A stretch of DNA of 23,825 nucleotides, from NCBI GenBank assembly GCA_021850345.1, contig JAJZMN010000108.1:1-23825 (forward strand). Reading direction: 5' to 3'. Under the pieces are notes generated by a model. That model ran no database searches and was not told the origin of the DNA. It saw nothing but the letters and a program-made list of their open reading frames with translations. How positions within the stretch are numbered: the stretch's first letter is position 1; every line of letters starts with the position of its first letter. Below, in pieces: positions 6,926 through 14,605 of the stretch. The position numbers and the translations under genes were made by a program. The stretch comes from Actinomycetes bacterium. GTDB taxonomy: Bacteria; Actinomycetota; Acidimicrobiia; Acidimicrobiales; RAAP-2.

Positions 6926-7840
6926 GTGGTCTGCGCAACTACAGGATCACCGAAATACCCGGGCGTCCCGGTCGCCGAGTCGGTGTACGTACAAGCGCGG
7001 AGCGAAAATTTTCCCGTTGCTTCCCGGCTTCTTCCAGCCGACGTGCGTGCCGACCTGATGGCCATCTACGGCTTCGCGAGGCTCACCGACGACATCGGCG
7101 ACGAGGCGGAAGGGGACCGGCTCAGCCACCTCGAGTGGCTTGACGCCGAGCTCGGGCGCGCGGTGCGCGGAGGCGCCGCCCACCCGGTCGTGCAAAGGGT
7201 GGGCGCGACGATCGCCGCGCGGAAGCTTTCGCTCGAGCCCTTCCACGACCTCATCGAAGCCAACCGACGCGACCAGACGGTACGGCGGTACGAGACCTTC
7301 GAGGATCTCGTCGGCTACTGCGAGCTGTCCGCCAACCCCGTCGGCCGCCTCGTGCTCGAGGTCTTCGGGGCGGCCACCCCCGACCGGGTCGCTCTGTCCA
7401 ACGATGTGTGCACCGGTCTCCAGGTCGTCGAGCACCTCCAGGACATCGCAGAGGACCTCGCCCAGGACCGGATCTACGTCCCGCTCGCCGACCTGCGTGC
7501 GGAGGGCTGCAGCGAGGGCGACCTCCGCGCACCGCACGCCGGACCCGCGCTGCGTCGGGTCGTCGCGACGGAGGCCGCACGCGCGAGAAGGCTCCTCTTT
7601 TCCGGCGCGCCGCTCGCTGCGAGCCTGCCGCTCGGGCCCCGGGTCGCCGTCGCGGCGTTCGCCGCTGGGGGAATGGCGGCGCTCGACGCCATCGAGGCGG
7701 TGGACTTCGACGTCCTGGGGCAGCGTTGCCGGCCCCGCCCGCGGCGGCTGGCCGCTCGGCTCGCCCTCGTGCTGCTCACCCCGCTCGGCCGCACGAAGGC
7801 CGCCGCGGGTGCGGCGACCCGGGTAGGAGCGTTCTCATGA
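6926..7840 (+). CDS. hpnC: HpnC, hydroxysqualene synthase (squalene synthase-like)
   Basis: In the HpnCDE route, HpnD joins two farnesyl diphosphates to presqualene diphosphate and HpnC converts that to hydroxysqualene. The 304-residue protein belongs to the trans-isoprenyl (squalene/phytoene synthase) fold. It has the typical start SENFPVAS (26-33), an Asp-rich motif LTDDIGDEAE (53-62) and a second one in LQDIAEDLAQDRIYVP (171-186). Three in-frame starts exist: GTG 6848, ATG 6884 and GTG 6926. The last is preferred because AAGGAG lies 6 nt before it and because the promoter candidate would start the mRNA after the other two. The earlier starts would add 14 or 26 unremarkable residues. The stop overlaps the hpnD ATG (ATGA). 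It is the first gene of the operon. Confidence 0.93.
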   Translation: MVCATTGSPKYPGVPVAESVYVQARSENFPVASRLLPADVRADLMAIYGFARLTDDIGDEAEGDRLSHLEWLDAELGRAVRGGAAHPVVQRVGATIAARKLSLEPFHDLIEANRRDQTVRRYETFEDLVGYCELSANPVGRLVLEVFGAATPDRVALSNDVCTGLQVVEHLQDIAEDLAQDRIYVPLADLRAEGCSEGDLRAPHAGPALRRVVATEAARARRLLFSGAPLAASLPLGPRVAVAAFAAGGMAALDAIEAVDFDVLGQRCRPRPRRLAARLALVLLTPLGRTKAAAGAATRVGAFS

Positions 7841-8718
7841 CCTCCGCCGCCGACGTCGAACGCGCGTACCGCGAGTGCGAGGCGATCACCCGGCACGAAG
7901 CGAAGAACTTCGCCTACGGGATCCGCCTGCTGCACGCTCCCGAGCGACGGGCGCTCTCAGCCGTGTACGCGCTCGCCCGTCGCATCGACGACATCGGCGA
8001 CGGCGACGAGCCACCCGAGCGCAAGCTCGAGGGGCTCGCCAGTGTGCGCAAGCAGCTCGGGACGGTGGGTGAGGCGACGGACGACCTGGTGCTGTTGGCG
8101 ATCGGGGACGCCCGGGCTCGTTACGACCTTCCCATGGACGCATTCGGCGATCTCGTCGACGGCTGCGAGATGGACGTCGTGGGCACCACCTACGGCACGA
8201 TCGACGACCTCGTCGTCTACTGCCGGCGTGTCGCGGGGTCGATCGGGAGGCTCTCGCTCGCGATCTTCGGCGCGGCGCGCGAGCCCGGCGCGAACGGCCT
8301 CGCGGACGACCTCGGCGTCGCGCTGCAGCTCACGAACATCCTGCGCGACGTGAAGGAGGACGGGAGGCGAGGACGGGTGTACCTGCCGTCGGCCGACGCG
8401 GCCGCCGCCGGCTGCCCCGCCGACCTCTCGGACGACGAGGCGCTCGGCCGGCTCGTCACCTTCGAGTGCACCCGAGCGGAGGAGTGGTTCGATCGGGGGT
8501 TCCGCCTCCTGCCGTTGCTCGACCGGCGCAGCCAGGCCTGCGTCGGTGCGATGGCGGGCATCTACCACCGGCTTCTGCGCCGGATCGCCAACGATCCGAT
8601 GGCCGTCACGCGCGGGCGCGTCTCGGTCCCGGCGTCCGAGAAGCTCTGGGTCGCCATGTCCTGCCTCGTCTCGCCGGGCGCCATCGCGGCGTCCGCGAGC
8701 GCTCGGAGCGCGTCGTGA
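7837..8718 (+). CDS. hpnD: HpnD, presqualene diphosphate synthase
   Basis: HpnD condenses two farnesyl diphosphates head to head to give presqualene diphosphate. The 293-residue protein has the squalene/phytoene synthase fold, with KNFAYGIRLL (23-32) near the N-terminus, the first Asp motif RRIDDIGDGDE (48-58) and the second one NILRDVKEDGRRGRVYLP (167-184), the Mg2+/diphosphate-binding sites of the family. GTTYG (116-120) and the C-terminal YHRLLRRI (243-250) also fit. It differs from HpnC in keeping the full NxxRDxxED motif, which supports the C/D assignment. ATG at 7837 overlaps the hpnC stop by 4 nt, and its own stop overlaps hpnE by 4 nt. Confidence 0.95.
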   Translation: MTSAADVERAYRECEAITRHEAKNFAYGIRLLHAPERRALSAVYALARRIDDIGDGDEPPERKLEGLASVRKQLGTVGEATDDLVLLAIGDARARYDLPMDAFGDLVDGCEMDVVGTTYGTIDDLVVYCRRVAGSIGRLSLAIFGAAREPGANGLADDLGVALQLTNILRDVKEDGRRGRVYLPSADAAAAGCPADLSDDEALGRLVTFECTRAEEWFDRGFRLLPLLDRRSQACVGAMAGIYHRLLRRIANDPMAVTRGRVSVPASEKLWVAMSCLVSPGAIAASASARSAS

Positions 8719-10097
8719 GGAACGGCACCGGCACGCGGGCGCGTGTGGTGGTCGTCGGCGGGGGACTTGCCGGCATGGCGGCCGCGCTGAGCGCGGCGGA
8801 CGCCGGGGCGAGCGTCACGCTGGTCGAGAAGCGCCAGCGCCTCGGCGGGCTCACGTGGTCTTTCGAGCGCAGGGGGCTGCGGTTCGACAACGGACAGCAC
8901 GTCTTCCTGCGTTGCTGCGCCGCGTACCGTGCCTTCCTCGACCGCATCGGCGCGGCGGAGAAGGTCCGAATCCAGCGTGCGCTCGACGTGCCGGTCCTCG
9001 CTCCCGGCGGACGGCGCGCACGGATCGCCCGGACGGCCGCACCGGTTCCCTCGCCGTTCCACCTCGGGCCCTCGCTGCTCGGCTACCGCCACCTTCCGCT
9101 GGCCGCCCGGCTCCGGTTGCTCCGCCCGGTCCTCGCCTTGCGCGAGCTCACACTCGAGGACCCCGCGCTCGACGAGGTGACGTTCGCAAGCTGGCTCGCC
9201 CGCCACGGCCAGTCCGATCGCGCGATCGAACGGCTCTGGGACCTCGTGGTGCTGCCGACGGTGAACGTCGGTTCCAAAGCGGCGTCGCTCGCGCTCGCGG
9301 CGAAGGTCTTCCGCACCGGGCTGCTCGACACCGTCGACGGGGCGGACATCGGATGGGCGACCGTCCCGCTCGGGGAGATCCACGGGGACCACGGCAGACG
9401 AGCGCTCGACGCGGCCGGCGTCGAGGTGGTCCTCGGTGAGACGGCCGATGCGGTCGAGGTGCCCGCCGCCGACCGCGTGGAGGTCTGTACCCCACGGCGC
9501 CGCCTGGAGGCCGACGCCGTGGTCGTGGCCCTCCCCCACGAGGCGGTGCCCTCGGTGCTTCCCCGCCGAGCCCTCGGCGACGTGTCGGGCCTCGGCCGCT
9601 CCCCGATCGTCAACGTCCACCTCGTCCTCGACCGCAAGGTCACCGATCTGCCGCTCGCCGCCTCGGTCGGGTCGCCGGTGCAGTTCGTCTTCGACCGGAC
9701 CGAGTCAGCGGGTGTCCCGGCTTCGAGCGGGAGGCAGTGCCTCGTGGTGTCGCTGTCGGACGCCACCGCCTGGATCGGCGCCCGTCCCGACGACCTGATC
9801 CGCACGTTCCACGCCGCACTCGGCGAGCTCTTCCCCAAGGCGCAGGAGGCGCTGCTCGTCGACGCGGTCGTGACCCGTGAACACGCGGCGACCTTCCGCG
9901 GCGTACCGCGCACCGCGTCGCTGCGCCCCCCTCCGGCCACGCGGGTTCCCGGCGTGTTCGTCGCCGGCGCGTGGTGCGCGACGGGCTGGCCGGCCACCAT
10001 GGAGGGTGCGGTCCGCTCCGGGGAAGCCGCCGCAACGGCCGCCCTCTCCTCGCTCGGTGAAGCGCAGGCGCGCCGGCTCGAAGGGGTGCCGGCGTGA
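8715..10097 (+). CDS. hpnE: HpnE, hydroxysqualene dehydroxylase (FAD-dependent)
   Basis: HpnE completes squalene formation by reductively removing the hydroxyl group of hydroxysqualene using FAD. The 460-residue protein is an amine oxidase/phytoene desaturase-type flavoprotein. The Rossmann dinucleotide motif VVVVGGGLAGMAAALSA lies at 11-27, the ribose-binding acid in LVEKRQRLGG at 36-45 and NGQHVFL at about 58-64. The C-terminal FAD motif, VPGVFVAGAWCATGWPATME followed by GAVRSGEAAA, lies at about 409-438. A Trp-Asp-Leu core (LWDLVVLPTVN) is typical of HpnE. The GTG start at 8715 overlaps the hpnD stop (GTGA), and the gene ends in a GTGA overlap with the prenyl synthase gene. Confidence 0.94.
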   Translation: MRNGTGTRARVVVVGGGLAGMAAALSAADAGASVTLVEKRQRLGGLTWSFERRGLRFDNGQHVFLRCCAAYRAFLDRIGAAEKVRIQRALDVPVLAPGGRRARIARTAAPVPSPFHLGPSLLGYRHLPLAARLRLLRPVLALRELTLEDPALDEVTFASWLARHGQSDRAIERLWDLVVLPTVNVGSKAASLALAAKVFRTGLLDTVDGADIGWATVPLGEIHGDHGRRALDAAGVEVVLGETADAVEVPAADRVEVCTPRRRLEADAVVVALPHEAVPSVLPRRALGDVSGLGRSPIVNVHLVLDRKVTDLPLAASVGSPVQFVFDRTESAGVPASSGRQCLVVSLSDATAWIGARPDDLIRTFHAALGELFPKAQEALLVDAVVTREHAATFRGVPRTASLRPPPATRVPGVFVAGAWCATGWPATMEGAVRSGEAAATAALSSLGEAQARRLEGVPA

Positions 10098-11104
10098 CGA
10101 TGTCCCTCGTGCCGTCAGGCCCTGGCGGGACCTCCGCGCAGGCGCCTCAGGCGCTCGTGCGAGCGAGCGCGCTCGTCGCCCCTTCGCTCTTCGCCGCGGT
10201 CGACCGGCTCGACGCGTCGCTCCACGAGCCGGTTCGCCACCATCTCGCCGGCGGCAAGCACGTGCGCGCGGCCCTCGTCCTCCTCGCATCGACTGCCGTG
10301 GGAGGCAGCGAGGAGGACGCCGTGCCCGGCGCCGTGGCCATCGAGCTCGTCCACAACTACTCGCTGCTGCACGACGACATCATCGACGGCGACCGCGAAC
10401 GGCGGCACCGACCGACCGTCTGGGCGGAATACGGCGAGGGCGTGGCCATCGTGGCGGGCGACGCGCTCGCGGCACTCGCGGTGCAGGTCCTCTTGGACTC
10501 GCCGACCGCCCCGCGCGTGGAAGCCGCTCGGCGGCTCGCCGACGCCAACCAGAGCATGATCTCGGGACAGTCCGCCGACATGGCGTTCGAAGCTCGCGGT
10601 CGGGTCACCGTTGCCGAGTGCCTCGCGATGGAGCGGGGGAAGACCGGCGCATTGCTCTCGGCGTCGTGTGCCATCGGGGCGCTCCTCGGCGGCGCGGACG
10701 CGCACACGGCCGACGCGCTCGGAGAGTACGGCGAGCACCTCGGGATCGCGTTCCAGGCGGTCGACGACGTCCTCGGGGTCTGGGGAGAGCCCGCGATCAC
10801 CGGCAAGCCGGTCGGTTCGGACCTGCTCGCTCGGAAGAAGGCGTTGCCCGTGGCCGTCGCGTTCGAGCGGGGAGGGGGGCTGGCGGACGAGCTCTCGGCC
10901 ATCCTGGCAGGAGAGCTCGAGCCCGCGGACGTCGCGCGCGCGACCCTGCTGATGAACGAGGCCGCCGTGCGCGAGGAGGTGATCGCGATCGCCGACGAGC
11001 ACCTGCGCGCAGCGCTGATGGCGCTCGACCGCGCCGAGCTCGCGGAGTTGCCCAAGCAGGAGCTGACGGAGGTTGCCCGGTACGTGACGGCGAGGGACCG
11101 ATGA
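10094..11104 (+). CDS. trans-Polyprenyl diphosphate synthase of the hopanoid operon
   Basis: This 336-residue protein belongs to the FPP/GGPP synthase family, which extends DMAPP with IPP units. GGKHVRAAL (53-61) binds IPP, and the first Asp-rich motif is DDIID (94-98) without insertion. A Tyr lies five residues before its first Asp. The second motif reads FQAVDDVLGVWG (220-231), so the last Asp of DDxxD is Gly (228). SDLLARKKALP (242-252) is typical. By context it should provide farnesyl diphosphate for HpnD. By known chain-length rules, the uninterrupted first motif with an aromatic at -5 can also fit a C20 enzyme, so product length is open. Similar genes occur in Streptomyces hopanoid clusters. 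GTG at 10094 overlaps the hpnE stop, and its stop overlaps the shc ATG. Confidence 0.92.
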   Translation: MTMSLVPSGPGGTSAQAPQALVRASALVAPSLFAAVDRLDASLHEPVRHHLAGGKHVRAALVLLASTAVGGSEEDAVPGAVAIELVHNYSLLHDDIIDGDRERRHRPTVWAEYGEGVAIVAGDALAALAVQVLLDSPTAPRVEAARRLADANQSMISGQSADMAFEARGRVTVAECLAMERGKTGALLSASCAIGALLGGADAHTADALGEYGEHLGIAFQAVDDVLGVWGEPAITGKPVGSDLLARKKALPVAVAFERGGGLADELSAILAGELEPADVARATLLMNEAAVREEVIAIADEHLRAALMALDRAELAELPKQELTEVARYVTARDR

Positions 11105-13032
11105 CGACGAACAGCACGGATCGGCTCGAGCGCGAGGTGGTCGAGTCCGCCGCGCCGACCTCGGTGGTGATGAACGCGGCCGTCACCTTGAAAAAGGCGA
11201 CCGAGGCACTGATCGCGCTCCAGCACGAGGACGGATGGTGGAAGGGCGAGCTCGAGACGAACGTCACGATGGACGCCGAGGACCTTCTGCTCCGCCAGTT
11301 CCTCGGGATCCGTTCCGAGGAGGACACCGCCGCCTCGGCGCGCTGGATCCGGGCCAACCAGCGCGAGGACGGCACGTGGGCCAACTTCTACGGCGGCCCG
11401 GGCGACCTGTCGACGACGATCGAGGCCTACGTCGCGCTGCGCCTCGCAGGGGACCCCCCGGACGCGCCGCACATGGCCGCCGCGTCGGCGTTCGTCCGCG
11501 AGCGCGGCGGCATCGAGCGGTCGCGGGTGTTCACCCGGATGTGGCTGGCGCTCTTCGGCAAGTGGTCGTGGGACGACCTGCCCGTCCTCCCGCCCGAGCT
11601 CGTCTTCTTCCCGCCGTGGTTGCCGCTCAACATCTACGACTTCGGCTGCTGGGCACGCCAGACCGTCGTCGCCCTCACCGTCGTCGGGACCTACCGCCCG
11701 GTGCGCGAGCTGGGCGTCGACATCGACGAGCTGCGCACGGGACTGCCACCGGTTCCCCCGCACCGGCTCTTCACCTGGGAGGGTGCGCTCGAGCGGGCCG
11801 ACGCCCTCGCACGGCGCTACGCGCGCCGGCCCGTGCGAGCGCTGCGCTCGGCCGCGCTTCGCGAGGCGGAGCGCTGGATCATCGAGCGCCAGGAGGCCGA
11901 CGGCGGCTGGGGCGGCATCCAGCCGCCATGGGTGTACTCGATCATCGCGCTCCATCTCCGGGGCTTCGCCCTCACACATCCGGTGCTCGAGGCCGCGATC
12001 GAGGGTCTCGAGGGCTTCACCATCCGAGACGAGAAGGGGCGTCGGCTCGAAGCGTGCCAGTCGCCGGTCTGGGACACGGCTCTCTCGGTGGTCGCGCTGG
12101 CGGATGCCGGGCTCGACCCGGCGGACCCGGCGATGCTCGCCGCCTCCCGCTGGCTGGTGGGCGAGGAGATCACCGTCGAGGGGGACTGGAAGGTCCGGCG
12201 CCCCCACCTCGCGCCCGGCGGCTGGGCGTTCGAGTTCGCCAACGACCACTACCCCGACGTCGATGACACGGCGGAGGTCGTGCTCTCGCTCCTCCGGTGC
12301 GCGCCAGGCGATGGCGGATCGGTCGAGCGGGCCACCGACTGGGTGCTCGGCATGCAGTGCAGCGACGGCGGCTGGGCGGCGTTCGACGTCGACAACACGC
12401 GCACGCTGTGCCGGAAGCTGCCGTTCTGCGACTTTGGCGAGCTCATCGACCCCCCGAGCGCCGACGTCACCGCCCACGTGGTCGAGATGCTCGCCGCCCT
12501 GCAGGCCGCAGGACGCAAGTCCGATCGCGCCGCAATAGACCGCGGCGTCGCTTGGCTGCTCGGCAACCAGGAGGCCGACGGGTCGTGGTTCGGCCGCTGG
12601 GGCGCCAACTACGTGTACGGCACGGGCGCGGTCGTTCCCGCCCTGGCCGCCGCCGGCGTGCCGCGCACGCACCCGGCCGTGCGCCGCGCCGTGCGGTGGC
12701 TGTGCGCCCACCAGAACGACGACGGCGGATGGGGAGAGGACCTGCGCTCCTACGACGACCCCGCATGGGCCGGACGGGGTGCGTCGACCGCGTCGCAGAC
12801 GGCGTGGGCCCTGCTCGCGCTCCTCGCGGCCGGCGAGTTCGAGCACCGCGCGACGCGTCGCGGCGTGGAGTTCCTGGCCGCCACCCAGCGCGAGGACGGC
12901 ACGTGGGACGAGCCCTGGTTCACCGGGACCGGGTTCCCCGGCGACTTCTACATCAACTACCACCTCTACCGGCTGGTCTTCCCGGTTGCAGCACTCGGTC
13001 GTTTCGTGCACGGGGGTGGTCCGCATGGGTGA
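11101..13032 (+). CDS. shc: Squalene-hopene cyclase
   Basis: The cyclase folds squalene into hopene (and diplopterol) in one protonation-triggered cascade. It is a monotopic membrane protein. The 643-residue length is normal. The catalytic DVDDTA is at 386-391, with D388 as the proton donor (equivalent to D376 in Alicyclobacillus). Several QW repeats stabilise the barrels: QHEDGWW (41), QREDGTW (87), QEADGGW (264), QCSDGGW (419), QEADGSW (490), QNDDGGW (538) and QREDGTW (596). The C-terminal FPGDFYINYHLYR (612-624) is characteristic. ATG at 11101 overlaps the previous stop (ATGA); the open frame extends far upstream, but only as a shadow of the prenyl synthase gene. The gene ends inside the start of the next one (8-nt overlap). 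Confidence 0.98.
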   Translation: MTTNSTDRLEREVVESAAPTSVVMNAAVTLKKATEALIALQHEDGWWKGELETNVTMDAEDLLLRQFLGIRSEEDTAASARWIRANQREDGTWANFYGGPGDLSTTIEAYVALRLAGDPPDAPHMAAASAFVRERGGIERSRVFTRMWLALFGKWSWDDLPVLPPELVFFPPWLPLNIYDFGCWARQTVVALTVVGTYRPVRELGVDIDELRTGLPPVPPHRLFTWEGALERADALARRYARRPVRALRSAALREAERWIIERQEADGGWGGIQPPWVYSIIALHLRGFALTHPVLEAAIEGLEGFTIRDEKGRRLEACQSPVWDTALSVVALADAGLDPADPAMLAASRWLVGEEITVEGDWKVRRPHLAPGGWAFEFANDHYPDVDDTAEVVLSLLRCAPGDGGSVERATDWVLGMQCSDGGWAAFDVDNTRTLCRKLPFCDFGELIDPPSADVTAHVVEMLAALQAAGRKSDRAAIDRGVAWLLGNQEADGSWFGRWGANYVYGTGAVVPALAAAGVPRTHPAVRRAVRWLCAHQNDDGGWGEDLRSYDDPAWAGRGASTASQTAWALLALLAAGEFEHRATRRGVEFLAATQREDGTWDEPWFTGTGFPGDFYINYHLYRLVFPVAALGRFVHGGGPHG

Positions 13033-14605
13033 CACGTTGATCGTTCTCTCCCCGACGCGGGTAGAGGCCCACGTCATGGGCGCGGGAACCATCGTCACCG
13101 GCACGGGGGCTGCCTCGGTCGCCGATGCGCTCGAGCGCGTCCTGCCGACCCTCCCGCCCGACGCGGCGGTCGCCGTGACCGGCACGGCTGCCCGGCTCGG
13201 CTCCGAGCTCGCACCGGGGCAGCTCGTCGTGGCGAGCGAGCTGTGGGAAGCGGGCGTGGGCAAGGCCCCGCGCCTCGTGCGACAGCTCCCCTCCGCCCCC
13301 CTGCTCGCGCACGAGCTGCGGCGTGACGGCCACGTCGTCGCACTGGGGCCCCTCGTGTCGACGGCTCCGGCAACACGACGCCCGGGGGCAGGCGACCGGG
13401 GCGCAGACGACCGGGGCGCAGACGACCGGGGCGCAGGCGACCGGGGCGCAGGCGACCACGGGGACAGGGCCCGGCTGGCCGAGCTCGGCGCGCTCGCCCT
13501 CGACCACGACTCGGCCTGGGCCGCGACGCTCGCCGCGGGTGACCGCCCGCTGGCGGTCGTGCGTGCCGTGGAGGAGCTCTCGGGTCCTGGCGCCATGGCC
13601 GCGGTCGACACGCGCCGGGCCGCAGCATCCCTGGCGCAGTTGCGCGAACCCATCGAGCGCTGGGCGCGTGCCTGCCGAGCGCGCCGGGTCCTGCTCGCGT
13701 CGCCCCGGTCGTTTTGCGCCGGCGTCGAAAGGGCGATCGAGATCGTCGAGCGGGCGCTCCAGCGCTTCGGGGCGCCCGTCTACGTTCGGCGCCAGATCGT
13801 CCACAACACGCACGTGGTCGGACGGCTCGCAGCGATGGGCGCCGTCTTCGTGGAGGAGCTCGACGAGGTGCCCGACGGGGCGACGGTCGTGCTCGCGGCC
13901 CATGGCGTCTCCCCCGACGTCCGCAGCCAGGCCGCGACGCGCGACGGTTTCACCGTGATCGACGCGACCTGCCCCCTCGTCGCAAAGGTGCACCACGAGG
14001 CTCGCCGCTACGCGGCCCGGGGCTACGACATCGTGCTCGTCGGCCACGGGGACCACGAGGAGGTCGTCGGGACCTACGGCGAGGCGCCCGAACGGATGCA
14101 CGTCGTGGCCACCCCCGACGAGGTCGCGGCCCTTCGCCTCGGACAGGACGCGCCGGTCGCGTACCTCACCCAGACCACGCTCGCCACCGACGAGACCGCG
14201 CAAGTCGTCGGCGCACTGCGCCGCCGGTTCCCCGACGTGGTCGGTCCGAGCTCCGACGACATCTGCTACGCGACGCAGAACCGCCAGGACGCCGTTCGGG
14301 CCATCGCACGCGAGTGCGACCTGCTGCTCGTCGTCGGCTCGGCCAACTCGTCGAACACGGCGAGGCTCGTCGAGGTGGCCCGTCGGGAGGGCTGCCGTGC
14401 GGAGCTGGTGGAGGACGCCGGCCAGCTCCGCCTCTCGTGGCTCGACGGTGCGGCGACCGTCGGAGTCACCGCTGGTGCGTCCGCTCCCGAGTCCCTCGTC
14501 ACCGAGCTGGTCCGGGCGCTCTCGGCGCTCGGGCCCGTCGACGTCGACGAGCGCAGGACCACGACAGAAACCGTCCGATTCGCTCTTCCCCCACAGGTGC
14601 GCTGA
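13025..14605 (+). CDS. ispH: HpnG-IspH fusion: nucleoside phosphorylase-like domain joined to HMBPP reductase
   Basis: One 526-residue chain carries two enzymes. Residues 1 to about 215 resemble HpnG, the hopanoid-associated phosphorylase that removes adenine from adenosylhopane: TLIVLSPTRVEA near the start, APGQLVVASEL (63-73), GPLVSTA (108-114), ALALDHDSAW (156-165) and LAVVRAVEEL (176-185). The usual Met-Glu-Ser is His-Asp-Ser here. Residues about 218-526 are a complete IspH, the [4Fe-4S] reductase making IPP and DMAPP. Cluster cysteines are C231, C316 and C414; H260, H293 and H344 bind substrate, E346 is the catalytic acid, and the Ser/Asn motif SANSSNT starts at 439. A 15-bp repeat inserts (G/D)DRGA peptides at 123-142, within the HpnG half. 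No stop or restart separates the halves. ATG 13025 overlaps shc by 8 nt. IspH is certain; HpnG activity is likely but its active site is divergent. Confidence 0.93.
   Translation: MGDTLIVLSPTRVEAHVMGAGTIVTGTGAASVADALERVLPTLPPDAAVAVTGTAARLGSELAPGQLVVASELWEAGVGKAPRLVRQLPSAPLLAHELRRDGHVVALGPLVSTAPATRRPGAGDRGADDRGADDRGAGDRGAGDHGDRARLAELGALALDHDSAWAATLAAGDRPLAVVRAVEELSGPGAMAAVDTRRAAASLAQLREPIERWARACRARRVLLASPRSFCAGVERAIEIVERALQRFGAPVYVRRQIVHNTHVVGRLAAMGAVFVEELDEVPDGATVVLAAHGVSPDVRSQAATRDGFTVIDATCPLVAKVHHEARRYAARGYDIVLVGHGDHEEVVGTYGEAPERMHVVATPDEVAALRLGQDAPVAYLTQTTLATDETAQVVGALRRRFPDVVGPSSDDICYATQNRQDAVRAIARECDLLLVVGSANSSNTARLVEVARREGCRAELVEDAGQLRLSWLDGAATVGVTAGASAPESLVTELVRALSALGPVDVDERRTTTETVRFALPPQVR
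13391..13457. repeat. 15-bp tandem repeat inside the HpnG half of the fusion gene
   Basis: Four contiguous 15-bp units of GGCGACCGGGGCGCA, with G/A variation at the second base, tile 13391-13450; a partial fifth copy follows to about 13457. They encode (G/D)DRGA pentapeptides at residues 123-142 and continue the frame into the conserved segment ALALDHDSAW. The array is thus an internal loop insertion, not the linker between the two domains. Confidence 0.9.

Noticed and set aside
6832..7065. 77-codon minus-strand frame across the hpnC start
   Set aside because: Antisense to hpnC, no domain, no ribosome-binding site; it also crosses the promoter candidate.
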